DNA of 64,000 bases, taken from positions 2,029,679 through 2,093,678 of the forward strand of contig NZ_KB217478.1 in assembly GCF_000331305.1 (NCBI RefSeq), read 5' to 3'. The notes beneath the pieces were generated by a model. It did no database searches and was not told the DNA's origin. It worked only from the letters and a program-made list of their open reading frames with translations. The stretch comes from Calothrix sp. PCC 7103. GTDB lineage: Bacteria; Cyanobacteriota; Cyanobacteriia; Cyanobacteriales; Nostocaceae. The first letter of the stretch is position 1. Every line of letters starts with the position of its first letter. Both the position numbers and the translations under genes were made by a program. This document shows positions 8,655-18,056 of the stretch, piece by piece.

Positions 8655-9896
8655 TTATGCTGCTCCGATGACGAGCTTTTGTTGTAAAAGGTCTAATGCA
8701 GCTTGGTATTGAGCATCATCCTTGGTTGCTACTTGGTCGCGTGTTAAGGGTTCAGAATGAACTACCTTGTCAGGTTTTATACCAATTTTATTAATATCAT
8801 GGTGTTGCGGTGTTTCGTATTTGGCAATGGTTACTGCCAACCCAGAACCGTCGGAAAGTTCAAATAGTGATTGAATTAAGCCTTTTCCAAAGGTTGTTTC
8901 ACCTACTAGTATTGCTCGACCGTTGTCTTGCAAGGCGCCTGCTAAAATTTCGCTAGCACTGGCTGTACCTTGATTGACTAGAATAACTAATGGGTCGTTA
9001 GTTAAAGCCGAGCCAAATGCTTCAAAACTGCCGATTATGCCTTGACGATTAACTGTATAAACAATCGTACCCTCTGGAAGCCAAAGACGCGCTATTTCGA
9101 CTCCTGCTTGCAGTAAACCACCTGGATTATTTCTTAAATCGAGTATGTACGAGTCGGCGCCTTTTTTCTCTAAACTATTAATAGCGTGTGCTAACTCCAT
9201 TGGGGCATTAGCATTAAACTGAGTTAAGCGCAAATAACCTACTGACTTGCCTTGTTCGGTTTTGAGTAGTTGGGCAATAACTGGGTTGAGTTCAATGCGT
9301 GAGCGTGTTAGCTGTATTTCACGGTTTGGGGCGCCTTCACGCTCAATAACGAGTGTTACAATGCTACCGTTTGGTCCACGCATTCTAGCTGCGGCTTCAT
9401 CAAGAGTTAGTTTTTCTGTTGAAATACCCTCAATGGTAACGATACGGTCGCGTGGTTGAATGCCAGCTTTTTCTGCTGGTGAACCAGCTATTGGTGCCAC
9501 AACTTCTAATTTACCAGTTTCAGGATTGAGCGCTATTTGCAACCCAACTCCTGTTAACTCCCCAGAAGTGTTGACCTGTAAGCTGCGATATTGCTCCTTG
9601 TCTAGGAAACGAGTGAAAGGGTCATCCAGACTCTTGAGCATTGTCTGAATAGCAGCATATGTAGCTCGCTGGTTTTGGAGAGGCTTTTCTAAGATTTTCT
9701 GCCGAACGGATGCCCAATTTTGATGATTAAAGCTATCATCAAGATATGTACGGTTGACAATTCGCCAAACTTCTGATATTAGCTTCTGCTCGTCAGTCAA
9801 TGCTGTTGCACTTTGACTGAAGCTAAAAAAAGTAAGAACCAACGCCATTAGCAGCGATAATACCAACCGAAAAGTTTTCTTTTGCATTTTGACCAT
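8655..9896 (-). CDS. ctpA: Carboxyl-terminal processing protease CtpA (S41)
   Basis: A periplasmic or lumenal serine protease of about 413 residues that in cyanobacteria trims the C-terminus of the D1 protein of photosystem II so that the manganese cluster can assemble. A signal peptide (KKTFRLVLSLLMALVL, ending SATA) is followed by a PDZ domain (TGVGLQIA, then SPAEKAGIQPRDRI) and the S41 catalytic core. The catalytic Ser lies in GTASASEILAGAL and the Lys in GKGLIQS. ATG starts at 9896 and 9887 and a GTG at 9908 are possible; the hydrophobic signal fits any of them. The gene is divergent from petB, an arrangement I recall from other cyanobacteria. Confidence 0.9.
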   Translation of the reverse strand: MVKMQKKTFRLVLSLLMALVLTFFSFSQSATALTDEQKLISEVWRIVNRTYLDDSFNHQNWASVRQKILEKPLQNQRATYAAIQTMLKSLDDPFTRFLDKEQYRSLQVNTSGELTGVGLQIALNPETGKLEVVAPIAGSPAEKAGIQPRDRIVTIEGISTEKLTLDEAAARMRGPNGSIVTLVIEREGAPNREIQLTRSRIELNPVIAQLLKTEQGKSVGYLRLTQFNANAPMELAHAINSLEKKGADSYILDLRNNPGGLLQAGVEIARLWLPEGTIVYTVNRQGIIGSFEAFGSALTNDPLVILVNQGTASASEILAGALQDNGRAILVGETTFGKGLIQSLFELSDGSGLAVTIAKYETPQHHDINKIGIKPDKVVHSEPLTRDQVATKDDAQYQAALDLLQQKLVIGAA

Positions 9897-10267
9897 TAGA
9901 AGCAACACGTTTAACTCAATTGCTAAATTAATCGCGCGTTGAGTGCGGATTTGATGAAATATGTCTCTTGACTATGTTACTTTTTTTATAGGAGCGATGC
10001 ATTTTCTCATCAAACGGGCGACCAATTGATGTGGTTCATCCTTCTTCATAAACGCTAAAATTTACTTTGTGTCTCTCATCCTCCAAAGATTGGGTGCAAA
10101 GTACGCCATAATACGAACAAACTTTGAAGAGTGTTAAGTTTAGTTTCATGGTCTTAGCACGATTGGGCGCCAAGACAACAAGCGAACCTCTATAAGCAAA
10201 AATCCCATGCAGTGATGTTTGGGAAATTTATCACAGCAAGTATCGATTTTTAGGAACTAGAGATTGT
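9897..10267. promoter_or_regulatory. Divergent ctpA / petB control region
   Basis: These 371 bases separate two divergent photosynthesis genes and must carry both promoters. No open frame worth reporting is present. One GGCGCC site lies at 10167. I could not fix a -35/-10 pair with confidence. Confidence 0.4.
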
Positions 10268-10915
10268 ATGGCTAACGTTTACGACTGGTTTGAGGAGCGC
10301 TTGGAGATTCAAGCGATTGCTGAAGACGTAACCAGCAAGTATGTACCTCCTCACGTAAATATTTTTTATTGTCTGGGTGGAATAACCCTGACATGCTTCC
10401 TTATTCAGTTTGCAACTGGATTTGCGATGACTTTTTACTACAGACCAACCGTTGCTGAAGCTTATACTTCTGTACAGCACATCATGAACGATGTGAACTT
10501 TGGTTGGTTAATTCGCTCCATTCACCGCTGGTCTGCCAGCATGATGGTGCTAATGATGATTCTCCACACTTTCCGAGTTTACTTAACAGGTGGTTTTAAA
10601 AAGCCCCGCGAATTGACTTGGGTAAGTGGCGTAATTTTGGCAGTAATCACAGTTTCATTTGGTGTAACTGGTTACTCGCTGCCTTGGGACCAAGTTGGTT
10701 ATTGGGCTGTAAAAATCGTTAGCGGTGTACCTGAAGCTATTCCTGTAGTCGGCGTTTTAATTGCTGATTTACTTCGTGGTGGCGCCAGCGTTGGACAAGC
10801 TACTTTAACCCGTTATTACAGCGCTCATACTTTTGTATTACCTTGGTTAATTGCAGTATTCATGCTGTTCCACTTCTTGATGATTCGCAAGCAAGGTATT
10901 TCTGGTCCGCTGTAA
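10268..10915 (+). CDS. petB: Cytochrome b6
   Basis: A 215-residue integral membrane subunit of the cytochrome b6f complex, which passes electrons from plastoquinol to plastocyanin or cytochrome c6 in the thylakoid. The protein starts [20 protein letters not shown] and has the paired haem-ligating histidines in [10 protein letters not shown] and [10 protein letters not shown] and in AHTFVLPW and [10 protein letters not shown]. Cys35 for the extra haem c(n) lies in NIFYCLGG. Length and sequence are fully conventional. It is followed by petD after 110 bases, and the two are expected to be cotranscribed. Confidence 0.98.
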   Translation: MANVYDWFEERLEIQAIAEDVTSKYVPPHVNIFYCLGGITLTCFLIQFATGFAMTFYYRPTVAEAYTSVQHIMNDVNFGWLIRSIHRWSASMMVLMMILHTFRVYLTGGFKKPRELTWVSGVILAVITVSFGVTGYSLPWDQVGYWAVKIVSGVPEAIPVVGVLIADLLRGGASVGQATLTRYYSAHTFVLPWLIAVFMLFHFLMIRKQGISGPL

Positions 10916-11025
10916 AGGCACACGTATTTTTCTGAAAGTTATACTGGATGTAGCTTTAGTTGCATCCAGTCTGCACCAAATAAATGCTTTAACTTAAAAA
11001 AGTAACGCAGGAGAACACACTAAAC

Positions 11026-11508
11026 ATGGGAACACAAAAGAAACCCGACCTTAGCGACCCAACTTTAAGAGCCAAGCTGGCGAAAGGCATGGGTCATAAC
11101 TACTACGGTGAACCTGCATGGCCTAATGACCTACTGTATATTTTCCCAGTAGTAATCATGGGTTCGTTCGCTTGTATCGTAGCACTCTCAGTTCTTGACC
11201 CCGCAATGACTGGTGAACCAGCAAATCCTTTTGCAACACCTTTGGAAATTTTACCAGAGTGGTATTTGTACCCTGTATTCCAAATTTTACGCACAGTTCC
11301 TAACAAACTTATCGGCGTATTCTTAATGGCTGCTGTACCACTGGGTCTTATACTCGTTCCTTTCATTGAGAACGTTAATAAATTCCAAAACCCATTCCGT
11401 CGTCCTGTTGCTACCGCTGTATTCTTGTTCGGTACTTTGGTAACAATCTGGCTTGGTATTGGCGCCACCTTCCCAATCGACAAGTCTTTGACTTTAGGAT
11501 TGTTCTAA
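11026..11508 (+). CDS. petD: Cytochrome b6f complex subunit IV
   Basis: A 160-residue subunit of the b6f complex that, together with cytochrome b6, matches the C-terminal half of mitochondrial cytochrome b. It starts [21 protein letters not shown] and contains the quinol-site motif [14 protein letters not shown] (the PEWY motif) near residue 80, followed by two hydrophobic spans. A ribosome site (GGAG, eleven bases before the ATG) is visible. It is standard in length and lies 110 bases after petB on the same strand. Confidence 0.98.
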   Translation: MGTQKKPDLSDPTLRAKLAKGMGHNYYGEPAWPNDLLYIFPVVIMGSFACIVALSVLDPAMTGEPANPFATPLEILPEWYLYPVFQILRTVPNKLIGVFLMAAVPLGLILVPFIENVNKFQNPFRRPVATAVFLFGTLVTIWLGIGATFPIDKSLTLGLF

Positions 11509-11541
11509 GCCAATAGGCTTATAATGGTTTGATAACGGTTT

Positions 11542-11601
11542 GACGCCTGTGAGTTTCGTTATTGTGGGATAATTCCACAGAGCGAAATGAGCGCAGGCGT
11601 C
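11542..11601 (+). terminator. Long imperfect hairpin after petD
   Basis: GACGCCTG at 11542 pairs with CAGGCGTC ending at 11601; inside it TTTCG pairs with CGAAA and TGTGG with CCACA, giving an extended imperfect stem-loop of 60 bases. It starts 33 bases after the petD stop. No T-run follows directly, so it may stabilise the petBD transcript, end it, or be a repeat. Confidence 0.5.
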
Positions 11602-11765
11602 ATATATTCTGTAAAAAATGTCGTCAATATGATGCAAAATAATAAGAATCGGTAAGATTTGCCTCAATAAATTTGACATTAGTTTCAATCATTTAGTATA
11701 AAATCTGTACATCACGATTATTTAGAAAATAACGATTAACCTGCATAGTGTTTAAGTCAAGGTCA

Positions 11766-12206
11766 ATGCTAGGCATGGAGCAGCAAGACCATCTGACGGT
11801 AAAGAGCGAACTAAAGCTTCTAAACCAAGTACAACAATGGTTTGAACAATTTTGTCTGAAGTATCTATCGCCAGGAAGCTGGTCTGAAAGCCAACTTTAC
11901 CGTCTTAATCTCGCGTTGGCAGAAGGTTTTACCAACGCTGTTCGTCATGCTCACCACGCTTTACCACCAGAGACAACTATTGATATTGATGTTTGTTTGT
12001 TTCTTGACCGACTCGAAATTAGAATTTGGGACCGTGGGAAACCTTTTAACCCTGATGCGATTAGAGAACCGGAACCAGGTACTCTTCAAGTTGGAGGTTA
12101 TGGTTGGTTTTTACTACGACGTTTGGCTGACCGTGTTGTTTACGAACGCACGCTCGACGGTCGAAATTGTTTGCTCATTGTTAAATACGCTTTAATTGGT
12201 CAATAA
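11766..12206 (+). CDS. Anti-sigma-factor type serine/threonine kinase domain protein (RsbW-like)
   Basis: A protein of about 146 residues that is essentially one GHKL ATPase domain of the RsbW/SpoIIAB type. The N box reads NLALAEGFTNAVRHAH, the G1 box reads IRIWDRGKPFNPD, and the G2-like part reads VGGYGWFLLRRLADRVVY. Such proteins bind and phosphorylate anti-anti-sigma partners or hold sigma factors. Starts at GTG 11748, ATG 11766 and ATG 11775 are possible; AAGG precedes the ATG at 11766. No sigma factor or STAS-domain partner is nearby, so its target is unknown. Confidence 0.8.
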   Translation: MLGMEQQDHLTVKSELKLLNQVQQWFEQFCLKYLSPGSWSESQLYRLNLALAEGFTNAVRHAHHALPPETTIDIDVCLFLDRLEIRIWDRGKPFNPDAIREPEPGTLQVGGYGWFLLRRLADRVVYERTLDGRNCLLIVKYALIGQ

Positions 12207-12317
12207 TCAACGTCAACGAATCATAACAAGACTTGGCGCCTCACTGACACCACAGCAAATTTGAAGAGTGAATATTGAATTAATTTGTATAAAATTAATT
12301 CAATAATTACGTAAACG

Positions 12318-12343
12318 CCGCATGTCTAGTTGCGGTTTTTTTT
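12318..12343 (+). terminator. Intrinsic terminator
   Basis: CCGCA and TGCGG form a short stem around eight bases and are followed by eight T residues. It lies 112 bases after the anti-sigma-type gene and is a good rho-independent terminator for it. Confidence 0.8.
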
Positions 12344-12475
12344 GCTATGATTTGAAAAATTATATATGTCAAGTAAAATTTGTGTCACAATCAAGAAAAT
12401 ATTCAGGATAAATACTTAAATTTAGGGTGCGTATAATTTTGGTATTACAAACGAACCCTTTTATATATAAAGCAA

Positions 12476-13636
12476 ATGCTAAAAACAAGTTATAGAAAAA
12501 TAAACGATTTAGCTGTGAACAAAATCGAAGCAGCAAGTCACGTATTTGTATTTTTAGAAATTTTTGCCCGTGAGGGTGGGATTCAATCTTATGTAAAAGA
12601 TGTGTTTCGTTCTTATGCAGACAAGAACGATGTAATTCGTGCAGAAGTATTTTTGCTACGGGATTCTGCTAACTGCGTTAATAACTTTGAATCTGGAAAC
12701 TTACGGTTTCGTTACTTCAAAAGTAATTGGCCTCAAATTGACAGAATACGAATGGCAGCAGCATTATTTTTGCATTTGCTGCTTCATCGACCAAAGCATG
12801 TTTATTGTGGACACGTTAATCTTGCCAGTTTAATTGGTATATTTTGTAATTTTTTAGGTATTCCTTACACGGTAATGACACATGGTAAAGAAGTCTGGCA
12901 ACCTTTACCCGCACTCACGGTTGAAAGCTTACAAAAAGCAACTTCGATTTGGACGGTAAGCCATTATACCCGTGACCAAATTGTAAATGGCGCCAATAAG
13001 CTAGACGCGCAAAAAATAAAAATATTACCTTGTGCAGTAAATAATAATTATTTTACGCCGGGAGTAAAATCTACGGCACTTGTGGAACGTTATGGTTTGA
13101 AGGATGCGAGGGTGCTGATGACCGTGGCAAGACTATGGTCGGGAGACCGATATAAGGGAGTAGACATAACAATACAAGCTTTACCTGAAATCGCCAAAGT
13201 TTTTCCAGACGTAAAATATTTAGTGATTGGTCGAGGTGATGACCAACCGAGATTAGCGTCTTTAGCAGCAGATTGTGGTGTAGAAGAACGTGTAGTGTTT
13301 GCTGGGTTTGTAGCAAATGAAGAATTGGTAGAGCATTATCGTTTGGCTGATGCCTATGTTATGCCTTCACAAGAAGGATTTGGGATTGTGTACTTAGAAG
13401 CAATGGCTTGTGGTGTGCCTGTTGTCGCAGGTGATGCAGATGGTTCTGCTGACCCACTTCAAAACGGTAGACTTGGTTGGCGTGTTCCACATCGTGATGT
13501 TAAAGCGGTAGCAATAGCTTGTATAGAAATACTCAAGGGTGATGACCAACGATGTAATGGTGAGTGGTTACGTGAACAGGTCGTATCACACTTTGGTATC
13601 GATGCTTTTAGCGCGCGACTCAGAAAACAGTTTTAA
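12476..13636 (+). CDS. GT4-family glycosyltransferase
   Basis: A 386-residue GT-B fold enzyme that transfers a sugar from a nucleotide donor to a lipid or glycan, probably at the cytoplasmic face of the membrane. The N-terminal domain has EGGIQSYV in the acceptor side, followed by MTHGKEVW. The C-terminal domain carries the donor-binding motif MPSQEGFGIVYLEAMACGVPVVAG with the family's Glu-x7-Glu pattern. It ends with a short basic tail. No other polysaccharide genes lie beside it, so the product is open. The start is the ATG at 12476. No ribosome site is obvious. Confidence 0.88.
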   Translation: MLKTSYRKINDLAVNKIEAASHVFVFLEIFAREGGIQSYVKDVFRSYADKNDVIRAEVFLLRDSANCVNNFESGNLRFRYFKSNWPQIDRIRMAAALFLHLLLHRPKHVYCGHVNLASLIGIFCNFLGIPYTVMTHGKEVWQPLPALTVESLQKATSIWTVSHYTRDQIVNGANKLDAQKIKILPCAVNNNYFTPGVKSTALVERYGLKDARVLMTVARLWSGDRYKGVDITIQALPEIAKVFPDVKYLVIGRGDDQPRLASLAADCGVEERVVFAGFVANEELVEHYRLADAYVMPSQEGFGIVYLEAMACGVPVVAGDADGSADPLQNGRLGWRVPHRDVKAVAIACIEILKGDDQRCNGEWLREQVVSHFGIDAFSARLRKQF

Positions 13637-13736
13637 TGTTTTTAGCACTATTCTATAACTTCTTATAACCTAGCTTCTTCAAAATCGTTATCCTAGGAAG
13701 AGAACAAAAAAGAAGTTTGAATTTATAAGTTTGACA

Positions 13737-14108
13737 ATGAGCTTTAAATCCCCCCAGTATCAATTATCGAATCTCCGTCCAGTACTTACTCTAGTCGCTA
13801 TCGCTTGGTTACTAGGGTCACTAGGGTTGAGTTGGTTAGTTAATTCAGTCTTAATTATCGTTGGATTGCTGCTTGTGGCGCCAGCTATTGCTTTCTTCGG
13901 CTTTCAGTGGTGGCTGAAACGAAGCTTAGTAGCAGATAAATGCCCAGTATGTCAATTTGAATTTACAGGATTAAATAATACACAATTACAGTGTCCGAAC
14001 TGCGGAGAAGGGTTATCGGTGGAAAATTCACATTTTCATCGCATAACTCCCGCAGGTACCATCGATGTTACCGCAGTTGAAGTACCTACGAAATTACTCG
14101 AAGAATAG
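13737..14108 (+). CDS. Small membrane protein with C-terminal zinc ribbon
   Basis: A protein of 123 residues with two hydrophobic spans (around VLTLVAIAWLLGSLGLSWL and LIIVGLLLVAPAIAFFGFQW) followed by a soluble zinc ribbon, CPVC and CPNC separated by about 17 residues. The knuckles probably lie on the cytoplasmic side. I do not recognise a function. TTG at 13731 would add two residues; I chose the ATG at 13737. The gene converges on the next one, with a shared hairpin between them. Confidence 0.7.
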   Translation: MSFKSPQYQLSNLRPVLTLVAIAWLLGSLGLSWLVNSVLIIVGLLLVAPAIAFFGFQWWLKRSLVADKCPVCQFEFTGLNNTQLQCPNCGEGLSVENSHFHRITPAGTIDVTAVEVPTKLLEE

Positions 14109-14141
14109 TTATTTTAGATGATAAATGTAGGTATTTTTAAC

Positions 14142-14179
14142 AATTGACAGCTTAGTCTTGTTAAACAGTTGTCAATTGA
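14142..14179. terminator. Bidirectional hairpin between convergent genes
   Basis: CAATTGACA at 14142-14150 pairs with TGTCAATTG at 14171-14179. It lies in the 70-base gap between two convergent genes and could stop transcription from both sides. Confidence 0.55.
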
Positions 14180-14608
14180 TTATTTCTTCTGTTGCGAAAT
14201 CGAGAGCGTATAGTTATACTGTCCCTGAGATAATTCACCTACATATAGCGAGTAATTACCAGCTTGCCAAAAGCCTGTAATTTCTGGCTTCTTGCCTGAG
14301 TAATTATCTGGTAGTACACAAAAACGACCACCGGGTCCATCAATTAGTAATGTTGGTTGTCCGGAACCTTCGACCGTTAACCGTAAATACGGTAATGATT
14401 CGGTGACTTGGATAACCTGATTTGGAGTAGGTGCAATATTACCGCAGTTACCTTTGTTAGAACCTCCTGATTTACCCGTTAAGGTTAGAGGGTCTGGTTT
14501 GAAATTGGGACTGATTTTTACTTGCTCTGCTGTTGCTTTTGCAATTGTGAGACCCAGACTCATCGCTAAAGCCGCTGGAACAAGCCTTAATAGTAAACCT
14601 GTTTTCAT
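14180..14608 (-). CDS. Secreted protein of unknown function
   Basis: A 142-residue protein with a clear signal peptide (MKTGLLLRLVPAALAMSLGL, cleavage probably after AKATA). The mature part has the pattern PYLRLTVEGSGQPTLLIDGPGGRFC and ends GNYSLYVGELSQGQYNYTLSIS, which resembles the beta-sandwich bacterial pre-peptidase C-terminal type of domain. Two cysteines (GNCGN and GRFCVL) could form a disulfide. An upstream ATG at 14680 would add 24 residues before the signal peptide, so I take the ATG at 14608. It is likely periplasmic or exported. Partner unknown. Confidence 0.65.
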   Translation of the reverse strand: MKTGLLLRLVPAALAMSLGLTIAKATAEQVKISPNFKPDPLTLTGKSGGSNKGNCGNIAPTPNQVIQVTESLPYLRLTVEGSGQPTLLIDGPGGRFCVLPDNYSGKKPEITGFWQAGNYSLYVGELSQGQYNYTLSISQQKK

Positions 14609-14827
14609 TTTAATAATGCCCGCCAACCCGCGCACGAGCGATAAAGTGTTGATAAAAGCTAATTTTATAGACGAAGGCAACTATTAAGAGGTTCCAATCG
14701 TCCCACGTAAAGATTAGTTATATGTTGAGAAATATTAAGTTGTAACTCGTTCGCTATTAACTATTAAATAGCCTTTAATTTATAAAGGTTGTGATTGCTT
14801 AAAAATTTCAGAATAAAGGAAATATTT

Positions 14828-16972
14828 ATGACAACCCCAATTGTGAGGAGAGGGACAAACGATAATAAACCACGAGAGTCTGGTAAACAGGCAAATGTAA
14901 TGTCTTTAAAAAGAAGGCGCCTTGCAGCTTGGGCAGCAGAAGTGGCTATTGTGTTTGTAAGTGGGTTGGTACCGTATGGAATAGGGGCTTTTGCAAATAC
15001 AAGAAGCGAATTTAGTAGAGTTCCGTTGAATCCGGTGATTGGAGTAATTGAGCGTGAAGTTTCGCGTCCTTTAGCATTGCCTGTAAGCTATGGAAATCGA
15101 AACGTTTCATTACCCACAAATATTTTGTGGACGATTGCTGCAATTGCACCTTTAACGTTTTCGTGTTGGCAATTATATTTACTAGCGAAGACAGGCAGTA
15201 CGATTCCCAAGCGTTGGTTTGCAGTGCGGGTTGTTTCTGAACAAGGAACATCACCGGGTTTGGCCCCTGTTTTAGTACGCGAAGGAATTGGGCGTTGGGG
15301 TGTACCAATGTCTGTTGCTTATATATTATGGCGTTATAGTCCAGCGTTTCCCAATTTAATAATTCTAACTGGTTTAGCTGGAATTGCTTTATTTAGCGAA
15401 GCAACAGGATTTTCTTTAAAGCGTAATCGTCGTGCGTTCCACGACCAAATTGCAGGAACTTATACAATTGACGCAACAAAACCCTTTATACCATCAAACA
15501 CTGGCTTGAAGCAATCTACAAAACAGTGGAACGAATCAGATGAAGAAGCAGCAATTGCCTCAGTGGTAATGTCTCCTCTTACAATTCGACACTCAGGACT
15601 ATGGCGTTGGATGGTTTCTAACCCTAGTATTACCCTGTTTAGCATTGCGCTAGTGAGTATGACTGCGGTTTTAGGGACGCTAGTAGGTACCCAAGTATAC
15701 ATTCAGTCACAAGAAAATAATCGAACAACCGAAGAAGGTAATCGTAAGCAGTTTACAGAATTAGAAAAGCGTTTGACACCAAGTTCTAATGCCAGTGTCG
15801 AAGAGCGTCAGCGCACCATTATGGCAATGGGAACTTTGAATTACTCACAAGCCACACAGTTTTTAGTAGATTTGTTGGCAGAAGAAACAAACCCAATTCT
15901 TCTTAATACAATTCAGCAAGCTTTAGTTAATGTTGGTATTGATGCGATTCCTTATTTAAAGGGTAAAAATCTGCAACTTGCAACTGCAGTTGATACGAGT
16001 TCCGGAAACGAACAATTGAAAAACCAACAGCAGTTACAAGTTAACCAGCAAGCGATTAACAAAATTATCGGAACTTATAGTGGTCAATTACTAAACGTTG
16101 ATTTAAGCCGCTCTAAGTTATCACAAACTGTCTCCAATCCAACTGCTTTCTTTAATTTGGTACTTGACAAAACAAATTTGTGGGGCATCAATTTTAGAGG
16201 TGCCAATCTGAATCAAGCTAGTTTTAAAAACACCCGTTTTCGGGGTCCGGGTTCAGATGGTCGCTGGGATACATATGATGACTGGACAGCGGATTTGCGG
16301 TTTGCCTCTATGAAGCAGGCAAATTTTACCGAAGCTAACCTAAGTCGGGTGTTGTTAAACAAAACTGATTTGAGTGGTGCTACTCTCAACAAAGCTAATT
16401 TATCTGGAGCGCGGTTGTTAAGTGCAAACCTAAGTAGCGCTCAACTTGTAGGCGCCGATTTACGTGGTGCTATTTTAGAAAATGCAAGCCTTACAGGTGC
16501 TGATATTGGCGAAGCTAAATTGAATGATGCCGAAATGTTTGGCGCCCAATTAGGCAGGTCAATTGCAATAGGCACTCAATTATCTTACGCCAACTTAACC
16601 AAAACAAACTGGCAAGCAGCAGATTTATCAGGTGCTTATTTAGACCATGCAAATTTAAGTAGTGCAAATTTGAATGCGACTAGGTTGACAAACGTAATAT
16701 TGCGAAAAGCGAACTTAGAAAATGCGAGTTTGCGAAATGCCGATTTGACTCTAGCAGACTTACAAGGTGCAAACGTAGCAGGTGCCGATTTTCAAGGAGC
16801 AATTTTATCTAGTTCCGGTCAAGACCCTTCTGAGCAATTTGTACAGAAACCTCAAATAGGTGTTCAGTCAGCAGTTGTAAAAGGTGTTGATTTTCGCGAA
16901 GCTAGAAATCTAGATGCCAAGCAATTAGCTTACATTTGTACTCAAGGTGGCATTCATCCACGATGTCCGTAG
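14828..16972 (+). CDS. RDD-domain and pentapeptide-repeat membrane protein
   Basis: A protein of about 714 residues in three parts. The first 230 residues form an RDD-type membrane domain (RRLAAWAAEVAIVF, later TIPKRWFAVRVV and NRRAFHDQIAGTY). A further hydrophobic span lies near residue 265, followed by a soluble linker with a HEAT-like stretch. From about residue 430 to 680 the protein is a pentapeptide-repeat helix of the A(D/N)Lxx type (for example LSGATLNKANLSGARLLSAN), ending with a Cys-containing tail (AYICTQGGIHPRCP). Such helices act as scaffolds. The real start is the ATG at 14828, preceded by AAAGGAAA; an upstream TTG at 14795 is less likely. Confidence 0.8.
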   Translation: MTTPIVRRGTNDNKPRESGKQANVMSLKRRRLAAWAAEVAIVFVSGLVPYGIGAFANTRSEFSRVPLNPVIGVIEREVSRPLALPVSYGNRNVSLPTNILWTIAAIAPLTFSCWQLYLLAKTGSTIPKRWFAVRVVSEQGTSPGLAPVLVREGIGRWGVPMSVAYILWRYSPAFPNLIILTGLAGIALFSEATGFSLKRNRRAFHDQIAGTYTIDATKPFIPSNTGLKQSTKQWNESDEEAAIASVVMSPLTIRHSGLWRWMVSNPSITLFSIALVSMTAVLGTLVGTQVYIQSQENNRTTEEGNRKQFTELEKRLTPSSNASVEERQRTIMAMGTLNYSQATQFLVDLLAEETNPILLNTIQQALVNVGIDAIPYLKGKNLQLATAVDTSSGNEQLKNQQQLQVNQQAINKIIGTYSGQLLNVDLSRSKLSQTVSNPTAFFNLVLDKTNLWGINFRGANLNQASFKNTRFRGPGSDGRWDTYDDWTADLRFASMKQANFTEANLSRVLLNKTDLSGATLNKANLSGARLLSANLSSAQLVGADLRGAILENASLTGADIGEAKLNDAEMFGAQLGRSIAIGTQLSYANLTKTNWQAADLSGAYLDHANLSSANLNATRLTNVILRKANLENASLRNADLTLADLQGANVAGADFQGAILSSSGQDPSEQFVQKPQIGVQSAVVKGVDFREARNLDAKQLAYICTQGGIHPRCP

Positions 16973-17056
16973 TGTTATAAATGAAGAATGGGGAAAGGGA
17001 AAAGTAAGAAAAATAACCCTTTACCCCTAATTCAAAATTATGTGAGGAGTAGGGCA

Positions 17057-17551
17057 ATGAGGCATCTTAAGTATTTGACATCACTTGTATTCGCTGGTTC
17101 GATATTGGGGTTGACGCATTTTGCTCAACCTGCTTCAGCACAAGTTGCATATGGAAGTTATGTAGGTGTTGGGGCTGCTGTCGGTTTTTCGGATGGTGTG
17201 CAAGTTGGAGGAGTTTTAGCAGCGCGTTACAAGTTGTTAGAAACACCGATATCATTCCGCGCACAAGCTTTGATAGGTCAAAGTACAGCAGTTGTACCTA
17301 CAGTATCTTATGATATTCCTTTAAACTGGCAAACCGATGCTTATATAGGTGCCGGGTTAGTACTTGCTGGTGGCAGTGACCCTTCTCCTGTTGGTAACAA
17401 AATTAGCTTTGCGCTACAACCTGGTGTTGATTATGTTGTTCCCAATAGTAATACAGTAATTTTTGGTAATGCGATTATTGCATTTGATGCTTACCGGGAT
17501 GGTGGTGGTACTGCATTATCGTTACAAGGTGGTGTTGGTTTACGATTTTAA
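17057..17551 (+). CDS. Small outer-membrane beta-barrel-like protein
   Basis: A 164-residue exported protein. A signal peptide (MRHLKYLTSLVFAGSILGL, ending QPASA) is followed by alternating polar and hydrophobic strands rich in Gly and Tyr (AYGSYVGVGAAVGF, TDAYIGAGLVLAGG), and it ends LSLQGGVGLRF with a terminal Phe, the usual sign of a BAM-inserted outer-membrane barrel. I chose the ATG at 17057, which has a GAGGAG ribosome site and directly begins the signal peptide; a GTG- or ATG-initiated form from 16988 would put 23 unlikely residues in front. Exact function is unknown. Confidence 0.7.
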   Translation: MRHLKYLTSLVFAGSILGLTHFAQPASAQVAYGSYVGVGAAVGFSDGVQVGGVLAARYKLLETPISFRAQALIGQSTAVVPTVSYDIPLNWQTDAYIGAGLVLAGGSDPSPVGNKISFALQPGVDYVVPNSNTVIFGNAIIAFDAYRDGGGTALSLQGGVGLRF

Positions 17552-17585
17552 TTCACAAATTAATACGGGTTATGATATTACAGTT

Positions 17586-17613
17586 GTAGAGACGTGACAT
17601 GTCACGTCTCTAC
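17586..17613. repeat. Perfect 28-bp palindrome, GTAGAGACG family
   Basis: The half-site GTAGAGACGTGACA is followed by its exact reverse complement. It sits 34 bases after the barrel gene. A second perfect 28-bp relative lies at 27453; looser ones are at 8565, 43093 and 49948. Confidence 0.85.
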
Positions 17614-17642
17614 ATTTGTTGGTTTGATTATTGGTTGTATTA

Positions 17643-17759
17643 ATGAATCATTATTTTTTGGTAGCTGGCAGTATAGAAGAGTGGGCGACAGTTTTTACAT
17701 ACTTGGGTTTAACGGTGTTTGTTATAGGCGCCATATTTGTAGCAGGCAAAAAATCTTAA
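17643..17759 (+). CDS. Possible 38-residue single-span membrane peptide
   Basis: A short frame starting at the ATG at 17643 encodes MNHYFLVAGSIEEWATVF followed by a hydrophobic span (TYLGLTVFVIGAIFVAG) and a basic KKS end. This is the layout of small thylakoid or cytoplasmic-membrane subunits: short acidic N-terminal region, one helix, positive C-terminus. I do not recognise it as a known photosystem, b6f or NDH subunit. No strong ribosome site precedes it. Its composition and a GGCGCC site inside are like real genes here, but a chance frame cannot be excluded. Confidence 0.4.
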   Translation: MNHYFLVAGSIEEWATVFTYLGLTVFVIGAIFVAGKKS

Positions 17760-17763
17760 GATT

Positions 17764-18019
17764 GTAGGTTGGGGAGTCACCTCCGTGCGCGGTTTCCCCG
17801 CGTTGAGGAGAGTGACGTTGGAGGAACGGAACCCAACAAATACTTTTGCAGTTATTACTACTCCATATCAAAAATTTTAATAGTACATATATTTACCACA
17901 GAGACATGAAGAATACAGAGGTAAGAGAGGCAACGCTGCCTATCCCATTTTATTAATTAAATAGAGTACTACTGGTTTACTCTTAACCAGTAGTACTTTT
18001 TGAAATGTAGGTCTAAATG
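17764..18019. repeat. 256-bp repeat unit, copy 1
   Basis: The first of two tandem copies with a period of 293 bases. It begins GTAGGTTGGGGAGTCACC, contains an inverted pair around CCTCCGTGCGCGG, a stretch TTTACCACAGAGACA, and ends with a strong hairpin (13-bp stem starting AGTACTACTGGTT, positions 17965-17997). No protein of significance is encoded. Confidence 0.85.
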
Positions 18020-18056
18020 CGGCGCCGCAGTGTTTTTACATACATAGTTGAACTTA

